Assembly: GCF_003112555.1 (NCBI RefSeq) | Contig: NZ_BEWB01000003.1 | Location: 310,001-374,000 of the forward strand | Origin: Streptomyces coelicoflavus | Lineage (GTDB): Bacteria; Actinomycetota; Actinomycetes; Streptomycetales; Streptomycetaceae | Reading direction: 5' to 3' | DNA: 64,000 nt | Shown: piece after piece, positions 8,425-18,759 of the stretch | Position numbering within the stretch: position 1 is the first letter of the stretch | Layout: each line of letters starts with the position of its first letter | Notes under the pieces: model-generated | The model's input: only the letters and a program-made list of their open reading frames with translations | What the model was told of the DNA's origin: nothing | Databases searched by the model: none | Program-made: the position numbers and the translations under genes

Positions 8425-9570
8425 ATGACGGTCATGGAGCAGCGGGGCGCGTACCGGCCCACACCGCCGCCCGCCTGGCAGCCCCGTACCGACCCCGCGC
8501 CCCTGCTGCCGGACGCGGAGCCGTACCGCGTTCTCGGCACGAAGGCCGCGGACCGCGCCGACCCCGAGCTGCTGCGCACGCTGTACGCCCGGCTGGTGCG
8601 CGGCCGTCGCTACAACGCGCAGGCCACCGCGCTGACCAAGCAGGGCCGGCTGGCCGTCTACCCCTCCAGCACCGGCCAGGAGGCGTGCGAGATCGCCGCC
8701 GCGCTGGCCCTCGAGGAGCGGGACTGGCTCTTCCCCAGCTACCGCGACACCCTCGCGGTCGTCGCCCGCGGCGTCGACCCCGTCGAGGCCCTCACCCTGC
8801 TGCGCGGCGACTGGCACACCGGCTACGACCCCTACGAGCACCGGGTCGCCCCGCTGTCCACGCCGCTGGCCACCCAGCTGCCGCACGCCGTCGGTCTCGC
8901 CCACGCCGCCCGCCTCAAGGGCGACGACGTGGTCGCCCTGGCCATGGTCGGCGACGGCGGCACCAGTGAGGGCGACTTCCACGAGGCGCTGAACTTCGCC
9001 GCCGTCTGGCAGGCCCCCGTCGTCTTCCTGGTGCAGAACAACGGCTTCGCGATCTCCGTCCCGCTCGACAAGCAGACCGCCGCCCCGTCGCTGGCCCACA
9101 AGGCCGTCGGCTACGGGATGCCCGGCCGCCTGGTCGACGGCAACGACGCCGCCGCGGTGCACGAGGTCCTGTCCGACGCCGTACGCCGCGCGCGCACGGG
9201 CGGCGGGCCCACCCTGGTGGAGGCGGTGACGTACCGCGTCGACGCGCACACCAACGCCGACGACGCCACGCGCTACCGGGGCGACGCCGAGGTGGAGACC
9301 TGGCGCCGGCACGACCCGGTCGAGCTGCTGGAGCGGGAGCTGACCGAGCGCGGCCTGCTCGACGAGGACGGCATCCGCGCCGCCCGCGAGGACGCCGAGA
9401 CCATGGCCGCCGACCTGCGCGCCCGCATGAACGAGGACCCGGAGCTGGACCCTCTGGACCTGTTCGCCCACGTCTACGCCGAGCCCACGCCGCAGCTGCT
9501 CGAGCAGCGGGACCAGCTGCGCGCGGAGCTGGCGGCCGAGTCCGGCCCCCAGGAAGGCGGACACCGATGA
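8425..9570 (+). CDS. bkdA: 2-oxoacid dehydrogenase E1 component alpha subunit (first copy)
   Basis: 381 residues, ATG 8425 with GAGGAGG upstream. The thiamine diphosphate motif is GDGGTSEGDFHEALNFAAVWQAP...VQNN (about residues 178-208), and the phosphorylation-loop-like region YRVDAHTNADDATRYRG is near 270. FPSYRDTLAVVARGVDP matches E1alpha proteins of pyruvate and branched-chain complexes. With E1beta it decarboxylates a 2-oxo acid and acylates the lipoyl group of E2. The operon order E1alpha-E1beta-E2 without E3 matches Streptomyces bkdABC, hence the symbol. Substrate class (branched-chain, pyruvate or aryl 2-oxo acid) cannot be settled from sequence, and the PaaR-like operator raises the aryl option. 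Its stop overlaps the next ATG. Confidence 0.82.
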   Translation: MTVMEQRGAYRPTPPPAWQPRTDPAPLLPDAEPYRVLGTKAADRADPELLRTLYARLVRGRRYNAQATALTKQGRLAVYPSSTGQEACEIAAALALEERDWLFPSYRDTLAVVARGVDPVEALTLLRGDWHTGYDPYEHRVAPLSTPLATQLPHAVGLAHAARLKGDDVVALAMVGDGGTSEGDFHEALNFAAVWQAPVVFLVQNNGFAISVPLDKQTAAPSLAHKAVGYGMPGRLVDGNDAAAVHEVLSDAVRRARTGGGPTLVEAVTYRVDAHTNADDATRYRGDAEVETWRRHDPVELLERELTERGLLDEDGIRAAREDAETMAADLRARMNEDPELDPLDLFAHVYAEPTPQLLEQRDQLRAELAAESGPQEGGHR

Positions 9571-10571
9571 CCACCGTCGCCGTCAAGCCGGCCACCATGG
9601 CGCAGGCCCTCACCCGCGCGCTGCGCGACGCCATGGCCGCCGACCCGGGCGTGCACGTCCTCGGCGAGGACGTGGGCACCCTCGGCGGCGTGTTCCGCGT
9701 CACCGACGGGCTCGCCGCGGAGTTCGGCGAGGACCGCTGCACGGACACCCCGCTCGCCGAGGCGGGCATCCTCGGCACCGCCGTCGGCATGGCGATGTAC
9801 GGGCTGCGCCCGGTCGTCGAGATGCAGTTCGACGCCTTCGCCTACCCGGCGTTCGAGCAGGTCGTCAGCCATGTCACCAAGATGCGCAACCGCACGCGCG
9901 GCAAGATGCCCCTGCCGCTGACCATCCGCATCCCCTACGGCGGCGGCATCGGCGGCGTCGAGCACCACAGCGACTCGTCCGAGGCGTACTACATGGCGAC
10001 TCCGGGGCTCCACGTCGTCACGCCCGCGACCGTCGCCGACGCCTACGGGCTGCTGCGCGCGTCCATCGCCTCCGACGACCCGGTGGTCTTCCTGGAGCCC
10101 AAGCGGCTGTACTGGTCGAAGGACTCCTGGAACCCCGAGGAGCCGGCGCCCGTTGAGCCCATAGGCCGCGCGGTGGTGCGGCGCTCCGGCCGGAGCGCCA
10201 CGCTCATCACGTACGGGCCGTCGCTGGCCGTCTGCATGGAGGCGGCCGAGGCGGCCCGGGCCGAGGGCTGGGACCTCGAAGTCGTCGATCTGCGCTCCCT
10301 GGTGCCGTTCGACGACGAGACGGTGTGCGCCTCGGTGCGGCGGACGGGACGCGCGGTCGTCGTCCACGAGTCGGGTTCCTTCGGGGGCCCGGGCGGGGAG
10401 ATCGCGGCCCGGGTCACGGAGCGCTGCTTCCACCACCTGGAGGCGCCGGTGCTGCGTGTGGCCGGGTTCGACATCCCGTATCCGCCGCCGATGCTGGAGC
10501 GCCACCACCTGCCCGGTGTGGACCGCATCCTGGACGCCGTGGGGCGCCTGCAGTGGGAGGCCGAAAGCTGA
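9567..10571 (+). CDS. bkdB: 2-oxoacid dehydrogenase E1 component beta subunit (first copy)
   Basis: 334 residues, ATG overlapping the E1alpha stop. Transketolase pyrimidine-binding region: HVLGEDVGTLGGVFRVTDGLAAEFGEDRCTDTPLAEAGILGTAVGMAMYGLRPVVEMQF; then RIPYGGGIGGVEHHSDSSEAYY, with the His-rich loop of E1beta. The C-terminal transketolase domain has EVVDLRSLVPFDDETV and ends in a typical LERHHLPGVDRILDAV tail. It forms the alpha2beta2 E1 with the preceding gene product. It is clearly similar to, but not the same as, the copy at 26783, so the two operons are paralogues and not a recent duplication. TGATG overlap links it to E2. Confidence 0.88.
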   Translation: MTTVAVKPATMAQALTRALRDAMAADPGVHVLGEDVGTLGGVFRVTDGLAAEFGEDRCTDTPLAEAGILGTAVGMAMYGLRPVVEMQFDAFAYPAFEQVVSHVTKMRNRTRGKMPLPLTIRIPYGGGIGGVEHHSDSSEAYYMATPGLHVVTPATVADAYGLLRASIASDDPVVFLEPKRLYWSKDSWNPEEPAPVEPIGRAVVRRSGRSATLITYGPSLAVCMEAAEAARAEGWDLEVVDLRSLVPFDDETVCASVRRTGRAVVVHESGSFGGPGGEIAARVTERCFHHLEAPVLRVAGFDIPYPPPMLERHHLPGVDRILDAVGRLQWEAES

Positions 10572-12025
10572 TGGCACACGCTTCTGACGGTCGCAGCATG
10601 GAGTTCAAGCTCCCCGACCTCGGTGAGGGGCTCACCGAGGCGGAGATCGTGCGCTGGCTGGTCGAGGTCGGCGACGTGGTCGCCGTCGACCAGCCGGTCG
10701 TCGAGGTCGAGACGGCCAAGGCGATGGTCGAGGTGCCCTGCCCCTACGGCGGTGTGGTCACCGCCCGCTTCGGCGAGGAGGGCACGGAACTGCCCGTCGG
10801 GGCGCCGCTCGTCACCGTGGCGGTGGGCGCGACGGCCGCGGACGGACCGGCACGTGCGTCCGGTACCGACGCCGGCTCCGCTACCGGTACCGACGAGGCA
10901 CCGGCAGCCGGACCGCCCGCCGCGGAGAAGAAGCCGGAGGGCTCCGGCAACGTCCTGGTCGGCTACGGCACCTCCGAGGCGCCCGCGCGGCGGCGCAGGG
11001 TGCGGCCCGAGCGCCGGGTCGCCACCGGCGTGTCCGGGCGGGCGAACGGCCGGGTCCGCGACGCCGGGCAGACGACCGGACCGGCGGTCCGGACCGCCGA
11101 GCCGGTGGACGGCCCGGTCCCGGTCATCTCCCCGCTGGTGCGCAGGCTGGCCCGGCAGCACGACCTGGACCTGCGCGAGCTGGCCGGTTCCGGCCCGGAC
11201 GGGCTGATCCTGCGGGCGGACGTGGAGTACGCGCTGCGGGCCGCCGCCGCGCAGGGCGGCCGTACGGCGGACCGGGAGGCCGGGACGGGCGGGGCGCCGG
11301 CCGGCTCGGTGGCCCCCTCCCCGGCCGCGCCCTCCGACGGCACCCGCGTCCCCCTCAAGGGCGTGCGCGGAGCCGTCGCCGACAAGCTCTCCCGCAGCCG
11401 GCGCGAGATTCCGGACGCCACCTGCTGGGTGGACGCCGACGCGACCGGGCTGATGCGCGCGCGTACCGCGATGAACGCCTCCGGCGGGCCGAAGATCTCC
11501 CTGGTCGCCCTGCTGGCCCGGATCTGCACGGCCGCCCTGGCCCGCTTCCCGGAGCTGAACTCGACGGTCGACACGGAGGCCCGGGAGATCGTCCGGCTCG
11601 ACGGTGTCCACCTCGGCTTCGCCGCGCAGACGGACCGCGGTCTCGTCGTGCCGGTCGTCCGGGACGCGCACGCGCGGGACGCCGAGTCGCTCACCGCGGA
11701 GTTCGCCCGGCTGACCGAGGCGGCCCGCGCCGGCCGGCTCACCCCGGGTGAACTGACGGGCGGCACCTTCACGCTGAACAACTACGGCGTGTTCGGCGTC
11801 GACGGCTCCACGCCGATCATCAACCACCCCGAGGCGGCCATGCTCGGTGTCGGCCGCATCGTCCCCAAGCCTTGGGTGCACGAGGGCGAGTTGGCGGTGC
11901 GTCAGGTCGTGCAGCTGTCGCTCACCTTCGACCACCGGGTGTGCGACGGCGGCACGGCGGGCGGTTTCCTGCGGTACGTGGCGGACTGCGTGGAACAGCC
12001 GGCGGTGCTGCTGCGGACCCTGTGA
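10571..12025 (+). CDS. bkdC: 2-oxoacid dehydrogenase E2 (dihydrolipoyl acyltransferase, first copy)
   Basis: 484 residues from ATG 10571, which overlaps the E1beta TGA. One N-terminal lipoyl domain carries the lipoylated Lys at about residue 50 (VEVETAKAMVEVP). A long Ala/Pro/Thr/Arg-rich linker follows, then the E1/E3-binding domain near 187-223 (ISPLVRRLARQHDLDLRELAGSGPDGLILRADV), and the acyltransferase core ending with the catalytic HRVCDGG near residue 453. The linker is unusually Arg-rich (ARRRRVRPERRVATG). E3 must come from elsewhere in the genome. The transferred acyl group is unknown (branched-chain or aryl). Confidence 0.87.
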   Translation: MAHASDGRSMEFKLPDLGEGLTEAEIVRWLVEVGDVVAVDQPVVEVETAKAMVEVPCPYGGVVTARFGEEGTELPVGAPLVTVAVGATAADGPARASGTDAGSATGTDEAPAAGPPAAEKKPEGSGNVLVGYGTSEAPARRRRVRPERRVATGVSGRANGRVRDAGQTTGPAVRTAEPVDGPVPVISPLVRRLARQHDLDLRELAGSGPDGLILRADVEYALRAAAAQGGRTADREAGTGGAPAGSVAPSPAAPSDGTRVPLKGVRGAVADKLSRSRREIPDATCWVDADATGLMRARTAMNASGGPKISLVALLARICTAALARFPELNSTVDTEAREIVRLDGVHLGFAAQTDRGLVVPVVRDAHARDAESLTAEFARLTEAARAGRLTPGELTGGTFTLNNYGVFGVDGSTPIINHPEAAMLGVGRIVPKPWVHEGELAVRQVVQLSLTFDHRVCDGGTAGGFLRYVADCVEQPAVLLRTL

Positions 12026-12141
12026 CGGGGGGGACGCGCCACCCCGGGTGACGGTGCGTCCGCCCACACTCCGATCGCACACTCCGGCCGCGCGGGCTCC
12101 CCTGCGTTCCCTGTGATCGCGCCGGGCCCCATACTCGGGGG

Positions 12142-13173
12142 GTGACCGCGTACGAGCACGCCGGCGACCCAGGTGCCGGCAGCGACCCCGCGCCGGGTGC
12201 CGGTGCCCGGCAGGGCCGGGAACCCGCGCCGGATGCCGGCCCCGCCGGGTACGACGCCGTCGTGCTCGCCGGCGGGGCCGCCCGGCGGCTCGGGGGCGCG
12301 GACAAACCCGGTCTGCGGGTGGGCGGCCGCCCCCTCCTCGACCGGGTGCTCGCCGCCTGCGCCGGGGCCCGGACCACCGTCGTCGTCGCCGACGTCCGGC
12401 CCACCGCGCGCCCCGTGACCTGGACGCGCGAGGATCCGCCCGGCGGCGGACCCCTCGCCGCCCTCGCCGCCGGACTGCGGCACACCACGGCGGAGCACGT
12501 CCTCGTGGTCTCCGCCGACCTGCCGTTCCTGGCCGGACCGACCGTGGGGCGGCTGCTGTCCGCACTCGCCGCGGGCGACGCCGACGGGGTGCTGCTCACC
12601 GACGCCGACGGCCGCGACCAGCCGCTCGTCGCCGCCTACCGAGCCTCGGCGCTGCGCCGCGAACTGACCGCCCTCGCACGGGACCGCGCCGACCGCGGTG
12701 CACCGGCGGGCGGAGCACACCTGACCGGGCTGCCGCTGCGCCGCCTGACCGGCGCTCTGCGCCTCACTCGCCTCCCGGACGCCGTCGCCTCCTTCGACTG
12801 CGACACCTGGGACGACATCGCCACCGCAAGGGCACGCATCAGGGAGCATGGTCACGTGTTGGATGAATGGATTTCCGCAGCCAAGGCCGAGTTGGGCATC
12901 GACCTGGACGTCGACACCAAGGTCCTGCTCGACCTCGCACGCGACGCCGCACACGGGGTGGCGAGGCCGGCCGCCCCGCTGACCACCTTCCTCGTCGGAT
13001 ACGCGGCCGGGCGGGCGCAAGGAGGTCCCGAGGCCGTCGCCGAGACCGCCCGCAAGGCCGCGGCCCTCGCCCTGCGCTGGGCGGAGGAGAGCGCCGACGC
13101 CGGGCCCGACCCCGAGCGGGGGAAGCCCGACGTGGCCCCGGACGCCACGCCCGACACCCGCCCGGACGCGTGA
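12142..13173 (+). CDS. MobA-type nucleotidyltransferase fused to a DUF6457 domain
   Basis: 343 residues from GTG 12142. After a 34-residue low-complexity head the MobA/NTP-transferase signature is LAGGAARRLGGADKPGLRVGG (about 43-63), with SADLPFL (about 119-125) as the metal-binding Asp segment. MobA adds GMP to molybdopterin. From residue about 235 a separate helical domain follows (LDEWISAAKAELGIDLDVDTKVLLDLARDAAHGVARPAAPLTTFLVGYAAG), which is DUF6457, a small domain often encoded beside molybdenum-cofactor genes. The end is Pro/Asp-rich. Its TGA overlaps the moeA ATG, supporting a cofactor role. Fusion in one frame is seen directly. Confidence 0.85.
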   Translation: MTAYEHAGDPGAGSDPAPGAGARQGREPAPDAGPAGYDAVVLAGGAARRLGGADKPGLRVGGRPLLDRVLAACAGARTTVVVADVRPTARPVTWTREDPPGGGPLAALAAGLRHTTAEHVLVVSADLPFLAGPTVGRLLSALAAGDADGVLLTDADGRDQPLVAAYRASALRRELTALARDRADRGAPAGGAHLTGLPLRRLTGALRLTRLPDAVASFDCDTWDDIATARARIREHGHVLDEWISAAKAELGIDLDVDTKVLLDLARDAAHGVARPAAPLTTFLVGYAAGRAQGGPEAVAETARKAAALALRWAEESADAGPDPERGKPDVAPDATPDTRPDA

Positions 13174-14543
13174 TGGCCTCCCCCGGCACACGGGCCGACG
13201 CGGAGCCCGAGGACCTCGACGTCGAGGAGGCGCTCGCCCTCGTGAGGGAGAAGCCCGGCCCCGCCCACCGCGGCCACGACGCCCACGACGCCCACGGCGC
13301 GCACGCCTCGCACGGCCCGGCGGGCTCCCACCACCGCGCGACCCCCTGGCCCGAGGCCCGGACGACCGCCGAGCGTGCCGCCCGCGCCGCCGCCCGTGCC
13401 GTGGGCCGCACCCCGGTCTCCGTGCCCCTCGACGCGGCGCTCGGCCTCACCCTGGCCGCACCCCTGGCCGCCCTCACCGACCTGCCGTCCTTCGACACCT
13501 CCGCGATGGACGGCTGGGCCGTCGCGGGACCGGGCCCCTGGACGGTGCACGACGAGGGCGTCCTGGCCGGACACGCGGAACCCGGGCGCCTCACCGACGG
13601 CGAGGCCGTCCGTATCGCCACCGGCGCACGGATCCCCCCGGACACCACCGCCGTACTGCGCACCGAGCACGGCCGCACCGACGAACGCGGCCGGCTGCAC
13701 CCCACCCGCGAGGTCGTCCACGGCCAGGACATCCGCCCGCGCGGTCAGGAGTGCCGCAGCGGTGACCAGCTGCTGCCCGTCGGCACCCTCGCCACCCCGG
13801 CGGTCCTGGGGCTGGCGGCTGCCGCCGGATACGACACGCTCACCGCGGTCCCCCGCCCCCGCGTCGACGTTCTCGTCCTCGGCGACGAACTGCTCACCGA
13901 GGGCCTCCCGCACGACGGCCTCATCCGGGACGCGCTCGGTCCGATGCTGCCGCCGTGGCTGCGCGCGCTGGGCGCCGAGGTCCGCACCGTCCGCCGGATC
14001 GGCGACGACGCCAAGGCCCTGCACCGCGCCGTCACGACCTCCGACGCCGACCTGATCGTCACGACCGGCGGTACCGCCGCGGGCCCCGTCGACCATGTCC
14101 ACCCCACCCTGCGCCGGATCGGCGCCGAACTCCTCGTGGACGGCGTCAAGGTACGCCCGGGCCACCCCATGCTGCTGGCCCGCCTCAAGGACGACCAGCA
14201 CCTCGTCGGGCTGCCCGGCAATCCCCTCGCCGCCGTCTCCGGGCTGCTCACCCTCGCCGAGCCGCTGCTGCGTACCCTCGCCGCCCGCCCGGCGCCCGAG
14301 CCGTACACGCTTGCGCTGCGGGACGCGGTGCACGGGCACCCGTACGACACGCGGCTCGTGCCGGTCGTGCTGCGCGGCGAGGGCGCCGTGCCGCTCCGCT
14401 ACAACGGTCCGGCGATGCTGCGCGGCATCGCGGCAGCCGACGCGCTGGCGGTCGTACCTCCGGGCGGAGCGCGATCGGGCCAGGAGGCCGAGCTGCTCGA
14501 CCTGCCCTGGGCGAGCGGCGGGATCGGGGTGTGTTTCACGTGA
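13173..14543 (+). CDS. moeA: Molybdopterin molybdotransferase MoeA
   Basis: 456 residues from ATG 13173 (TGATG overlap). The N-terminal 75 residues contain a His/Asp/Ala run (HRGHDAHDAHGAHASHG) not usual for MoeA. The family core starts at about residue 100 with FDTSAMDGWAVAG, then ATGARIPPDTTAV, the MoCF-type Mg/MPT-binding domain with VLVLGDELLTEG and TTGGTAAGPVDHV, and VGLPGNPLAAVSGLLTL. It inserts molybdate into adenylylated molybdopterin in the cytoplasm. The last codons overlap the start of the potassium channel gene, and the overlap carries a parS sequence. Confidence 0.9.
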   Translation: MASPGTRADAEPEDLDVEEALALVREKPGPAHRGHDAHDAHGAHASHGPAGSHHRATPWPEARTTAERAARAAARAVGRTPVSVPLDAALGLTLAAPLAALTDLPSFDTSAMDGWAVAGPGPWTVHDEGVLAGHAEPGRLTDGEAVRIATGARIPPDTTAVLRTEHGRTDERGRLHPTREVVHGQDIRPRGQECRSGDQLLPVGTLATPAVLGLAAAAGYDTLTAVPRPRVDVLVLGDELLTEGLPHDGLIRDALGPMLPPWLRALGAEVRTVRRIGDDAKALHRAVTTSDADLIVTTGGTAAGPVDHVHPTLRRIGAELLVDGVKVRPGHPMLLARLKDDQHLVGLPGNPLAAVSGLLTLAEPLLRTLAARPAPEPYTLALRDAVHGHPYDTRLVPVVLRGEGAVPLRYNGPAMLRGIAAADALAVVPPGGARSGQEAELLDLPWASGGIGVCFT

Positions 14544-14545
14544 AA
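14532..14545. promoter_or_regulatory. parS site (ParB-binding centromere) in the moeA/channel overlap
   Basis: GTTTCACGTGAAAC is a perfect 14-base palindrome and equals the core of the Streptomyces parS consensus. It lies across the last codons of moeA and the first codons of the channel gene. An identical site is at 46934. In Streptomyces most parS sites cluster around oriC and nucleate ParB complexes for segregation of chromosomes during sporulation. Confidence 0.85.
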
Positions 14546-15637
14546 CTTCCGGGCCAGGACGCGATCGCCCGCCAGGCGGACGAGCACCTGGTGACCCACA
14601 AGGTGAAACTCCCCAGGAAGCTGGTGGAGCACCCGTTCCGCCAGGTCGCCAAGCGGCTGTCCGTCGCGCTGGTGGTCCTCGTGGTGACGGCCTTCGTCGT
14701 GTATGTCGACCGTGACGGCTACACCGACAACTCGGACAAGTCCGTCGACCTCCTCGACTCCTTCTACTACGCCACCGTCACCCTCTCCACCACCGGATAC
14801 GGCGACATCACGCCCGTCAGCGACTCGGCCCGGCTGACCAACATCTTCGTCATCACGCCCCTGCGCGTGCTGTTCCTGATCATCCTGGTCGGCACCACGC
14901 TGGAAGCCCTCACCGAGCGCACTCGGGAGGAGTGGCGCCTGAACCGCTGGAGGTCCGCCTTGCGCGATCACACCGTCGTCGTCGGCTTCGGAACCAAGGG
15001 ACGGTCGGCGATCCAGACCGTCTGCGCGACGGGGCTGCGCAAGGACCAGGTGGTCGTGGTCGACCCCAGCGGGAAGGCCATCGAGGCCGCGACGGCCCAC
15101 GGCTACGCGGGCGTGATCGGTGACGCGACCCGCAGCGACGTCCTCAACCGCGCCGAGCTGTACCGGGCGAAGCAGATCATCATCGCCACCCAGCGCGACG
15201 ACACGGCGGTGCTGGTCACGCTGACGGCCCGGCAGCTCAACCGGGGCGCGAAGATCGTGGTCGCGGTCCGTGAGGAGGAGAACGCGCCGCTGCTGAAGCA
15301 GTCCGGCGCCGATGCCGTGATCACCAGCGCCAGCGCCGCCGGCCGGCTGCTCGGACTCTCCGTGCTCAGCCCCGCAGCGGGCATGGTCATGGAGGACCTG
15401 ATCAGCCAGGGCAGCGGACTCGACCTCATCGAACGGCCCGTCATAAAGGCAGAGGTGGGCAGGAATCCGCGGGAGGTGGACGACCTGGTGGTGAGCGTGC
15501 TGCGCGGTCACCGGGTCCTGGGCTACGACGATCTCGCCGTCGGCGGCCTGGAGCTGACGGACCGCCTGATCACGATCGTCCGGGCGACACCGGCCACCCA
15601 CGTGACGCCCGACACCCGCCCGCTGCCCCGCGACTGA
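14540..15637 (+). CDS. Potassium channel with cytoplasmic RCK/TrkA-N domain
   Basis: 365 residues from GTG 14540; GTG 14531 would add three residues (VFH) and is equally possible because both lie in the parS sequence. A first membrane helix is near residues 38-58 (LSVALVVLVVTAFVVYV), then the pore loop TTGYGDITP carrying the K+ selectivity filter, and a second helix (VLFLIILVGTTLEAL). The RCK Rossmann domain follows (VVVGFGTKGRSAIQTVC... with VIGDATRSDVL). This two-helix plus RCK plan matches MthK-like channels gated by ligand binding. It is translationally coupled to moeA, an odd partner, and no other transport gene is adjacent. Confidence 0.87.
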   Translation: MKLPGQDAIARQADEHLVTHKVKLPRKLVEHPFRQVAKRLSVALVVLVVTAFVVYVDRDGYTDNSDKSVDLLDSFYYATVTLSTTGYGDITPVSDSARLTNIFVITPLRVLFLIILVGTTLEALTERTREEWRLNRWRSALRDHTVVVGFGTKGRSAIQTVCATGLRKDQVVVVDPSGKAIEAATAHGYAGVIGDATRSDVLNRAELYRAKQIIIATQRDDTAVLVTLTARQLNRGAKIVVAVREEENAPLLKQSGADAVITSASAAGRLLGLSVLSPAAGMVMEDLISQGSGLDLIERPVIKAEVGRNPREVDDLVVSVLRGHRVLGYDDLAVGGLELTDRLITIVRATPATHVTPDTRPLPRD

Positions 15638-15683
15638 GCCGCCCGCACGGCGGCCCGGTCGCGGAAACGGCTGTCGGGAGGTG

Positions 15684-16528
15684 CTACTTGCGGTTGTAGA
15701 GCCGCATCGTGACCGGGCCGAAGACCAGCAGGAACAGGCCCGCCCAGCCCAGCGTCCAGGCGATCTCGACGCCGGGCCAGCCGCCCGCCATCAGGCCGCG
15801 CACCGCGGACGCCAGGTGGGTGATCGGGCTGTTGTTGACGAAGGCCTGGAGCCAGCCCGGCATGGTCCTCGGGTCGACGAAGACGTTGGACAGGAAGGTG
15901 AGCGGGAAGATCACCATCATGCTGACGCTCATCACCGACTTCTCGGTGCGCAGCATCAGCCCGAACATCGTCCAGATCCACGAGAAGGCGAACGAGAACA
16001 GCAGCAGCAGGGCGATCCCGGCGACCACACCGACGAACCCGCCGTCGGGCCGGTAGCCGAGCAGCAGTCCGACGGAGAGCATGACGACGGACGCGATCGT
16101 GTAGCGCAGCGCGTCGCCGAGCAGATAGCCGACCATCGCCGAGGGCCGCCAGATCGGCAGCGAGCGGATGCGGTCGAAGACGCCCTTCTCGATGTCGATG
16201 TTCACGGACACCCCGGTGTACATCGTGATCATCACGACCGACATCACCAGGATGCCCGGCAGCACGAACTGGATGTAGTCACTGGGGGAGCCTGCCAGCG
16301 CTCCGCCGAAGAGGTACGTGAACATCAGCAGGTTCATGATGGGGAACGCGGTGACGTCGAAGAGCTGTTCCGGCACGTGCTTGATCTTGAGGATCGCGCG
16401 CCATCCGAACGTCAGGGACGTGGACAGGGCGCTGGGCCGCGGCGGCCGCTCCCTGGTCACCAGCAGGGCCGCCAGCGACTCGGTGCTGACCGGGGAGAGG
16501 TCCTTGGTCTCGCTGCTCGTGGCCGTGC

Positions 16529-16532
<4 letters not shown>
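15684..16532 (-). CDS. ABC-2 type exporter permease (DrrB-like)
   Basis: 282 residues, start overlapping the stop of the ATPase gene (ATGA). About 50 hydrophilic residues precede six hydrophobic segments ([105 protein letters not shown]). The conserved [21 protein letters not shown] and [21 protein letters not shown] are signatures of DrrB-type drug-exporter permeases. With the partner ATPase it should export a hydrophobic compound. The substrate is unknown, and no biosynthesis genes are near. Confidence 0.87.
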
Positions 16533-17551
<1,019 letters not shown>

Positions 17552-17692
17552 GCTGTGGATCCTTCCGCGTGCTGGAGTACGCGTTCTTGGGCTACGCATG
17601 GGGAGACCTTTACCGTCGCGCAAACTCATCGACGACGCACGGGAATTTTCCGGCGGAGGGCCACGCGGGTGCACAGGAGTAGCGTCGCCCTC

Positions 17693-18673
17693 ATGCATGC
17701 GATCACGATTTCCGAACCCGGGGGCCCCGAGGCGCTGGTGTGGTCCGAGGTCCCCGACCCGCAGCCCGGCGAGGGCGAGGTGCTGGTCGAGGTGACGGCC
17801 AGCGCCGTCAACCGCGCCGACATCATGCAGCGCCAGGGCTTCTACGACCCGCCGCCCGGCGCCTCCGCCTTCCCCGGCCTGGAGTGCTCGGGGCGGGTCG
17901 CCGAGCTCGGTCCCGGAGTGTCCGGCTGGGCCGTCGGCGACGAGGTGTGCGCACTCCTCGCGGGCGGCGGCTACGCCGAGAAGGTGGTCGTACCGGCCGG
18001 TCAGCTGCTGCCGCTGCCGGAGGGCGTCGACCTGAAGCGGGCGGCGGCGCTGCCCGAGGTGGTCTGCACCGTCTGGTCCAACGTCTTCATGGTCGCCCAC
18101 CTGCGCCCCGGCGAGACGCTGCTCGTGCACGGCGGCTCCAGCGGCATCGGCACCATGGCGATCCAGCTCGCCAGGGCCGTCGGAGCCAGGGTCGCGGTGA
18201 CCGCGGGCACCAAGGAGAAGCTGGAGCGCTGCGCCGAGCTGGGCGCGGACGTCCTGATCAACTACCGGGAGCAGGACTTCGTCGCCGAGGTGAAGGACGC
18301 GACGGACGGCGCGGGCGCCGACGTCATCCTCGACAACATGGGCGCGAAGTACCTCGACCGCAACGTTCAGGCCCTCGCCGTGAACGGCCGGCTCGCGATC
18401 ATCGGCATGCAGGGCGGCCGGAAGGGCGAGCTGAACATTGGCGCGCTCCTCGCCAAGCGCGCCGCCGTCAGCGCGACCTCGCTGCGGGCCCGGCCCCTGG
18501 AGGAGAAGGCGGCCATCGTGGCGGCCGTACGGGAACACGTCTGGCCGCTGTTCGACGGGGGTCACGTCCGGCCGGTCGTCGACCGCGAGATGCCGATGAG
18601 CGAGGCCGCGGAGGGCCACCGGGTGGTGGAGGAGAGCGGCCACATCGGCAAGGTGCTGCTGGTCACCTCGTAG
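17693..18673 (+). CDS. NAD(P)H-quinone oxidoreductase, zinc-type MDR superfamily (PIG3-like)
   Basis: 326 residues from ATG 17693, with CAGGAGT 14 bases upstream. The GroES-like head has [30 protein letters not shown] and GLECSGRV, and the NADPH-binding part has [25 protein letters not shown]. It lacks the structural zinc Cys cluster, as in quinone oxidoreductases of the QOR/PIG3 type. It likely reduces quinones or other small electrophiles with NADPH in the cytoplasm. It is divergent from the DrrAB-type operon over 141 bases. That pairing could mean common regulation in a stress response, but nothing in the sequence proves it. Confidence 0.88.
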   Translation: MHAITISEPGGPEALVWSEVPDPQPGEGEVLVEVTASAVNRADIMQRQGFYDPPPGASAFPGLECSGRVAELGPGVSGWAVGDEVCALLAGGGYAEKVVVPAGQLLPLPEGVDLKRAAALPEVVCTVWSNVFMVAHLRPGETLLVHGGSSGIGTMAIQLARAVGARVAVTAGTKEKLERCAELGADVLINYREQDFVAEVKDATDGAGADVILDNMGAKYLDRNVQALAVNGRLAIIGMQGGRKGELNIGALLAKRAAVSATSLRARPLEEKAAIVAAVREHVWPLFDGGHVRPVVDREMPMSEAAEGHRVVEESGHIGKVLLVTS

Positions 18674-18759
18674 ACGGACGCGTGGACGGACACGTGGGCG
18701 GCGTCGCGTGGACGGCCCGCGGGCGGCGGGCACGGTCGGGGCGCGGGTGGGGCGGGCCG

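Noticed and set aside
14598..14610. GTGAAACT at 14602 as another parS
   Set aside because: Only one half-site; the GTTTCAC half is missing.
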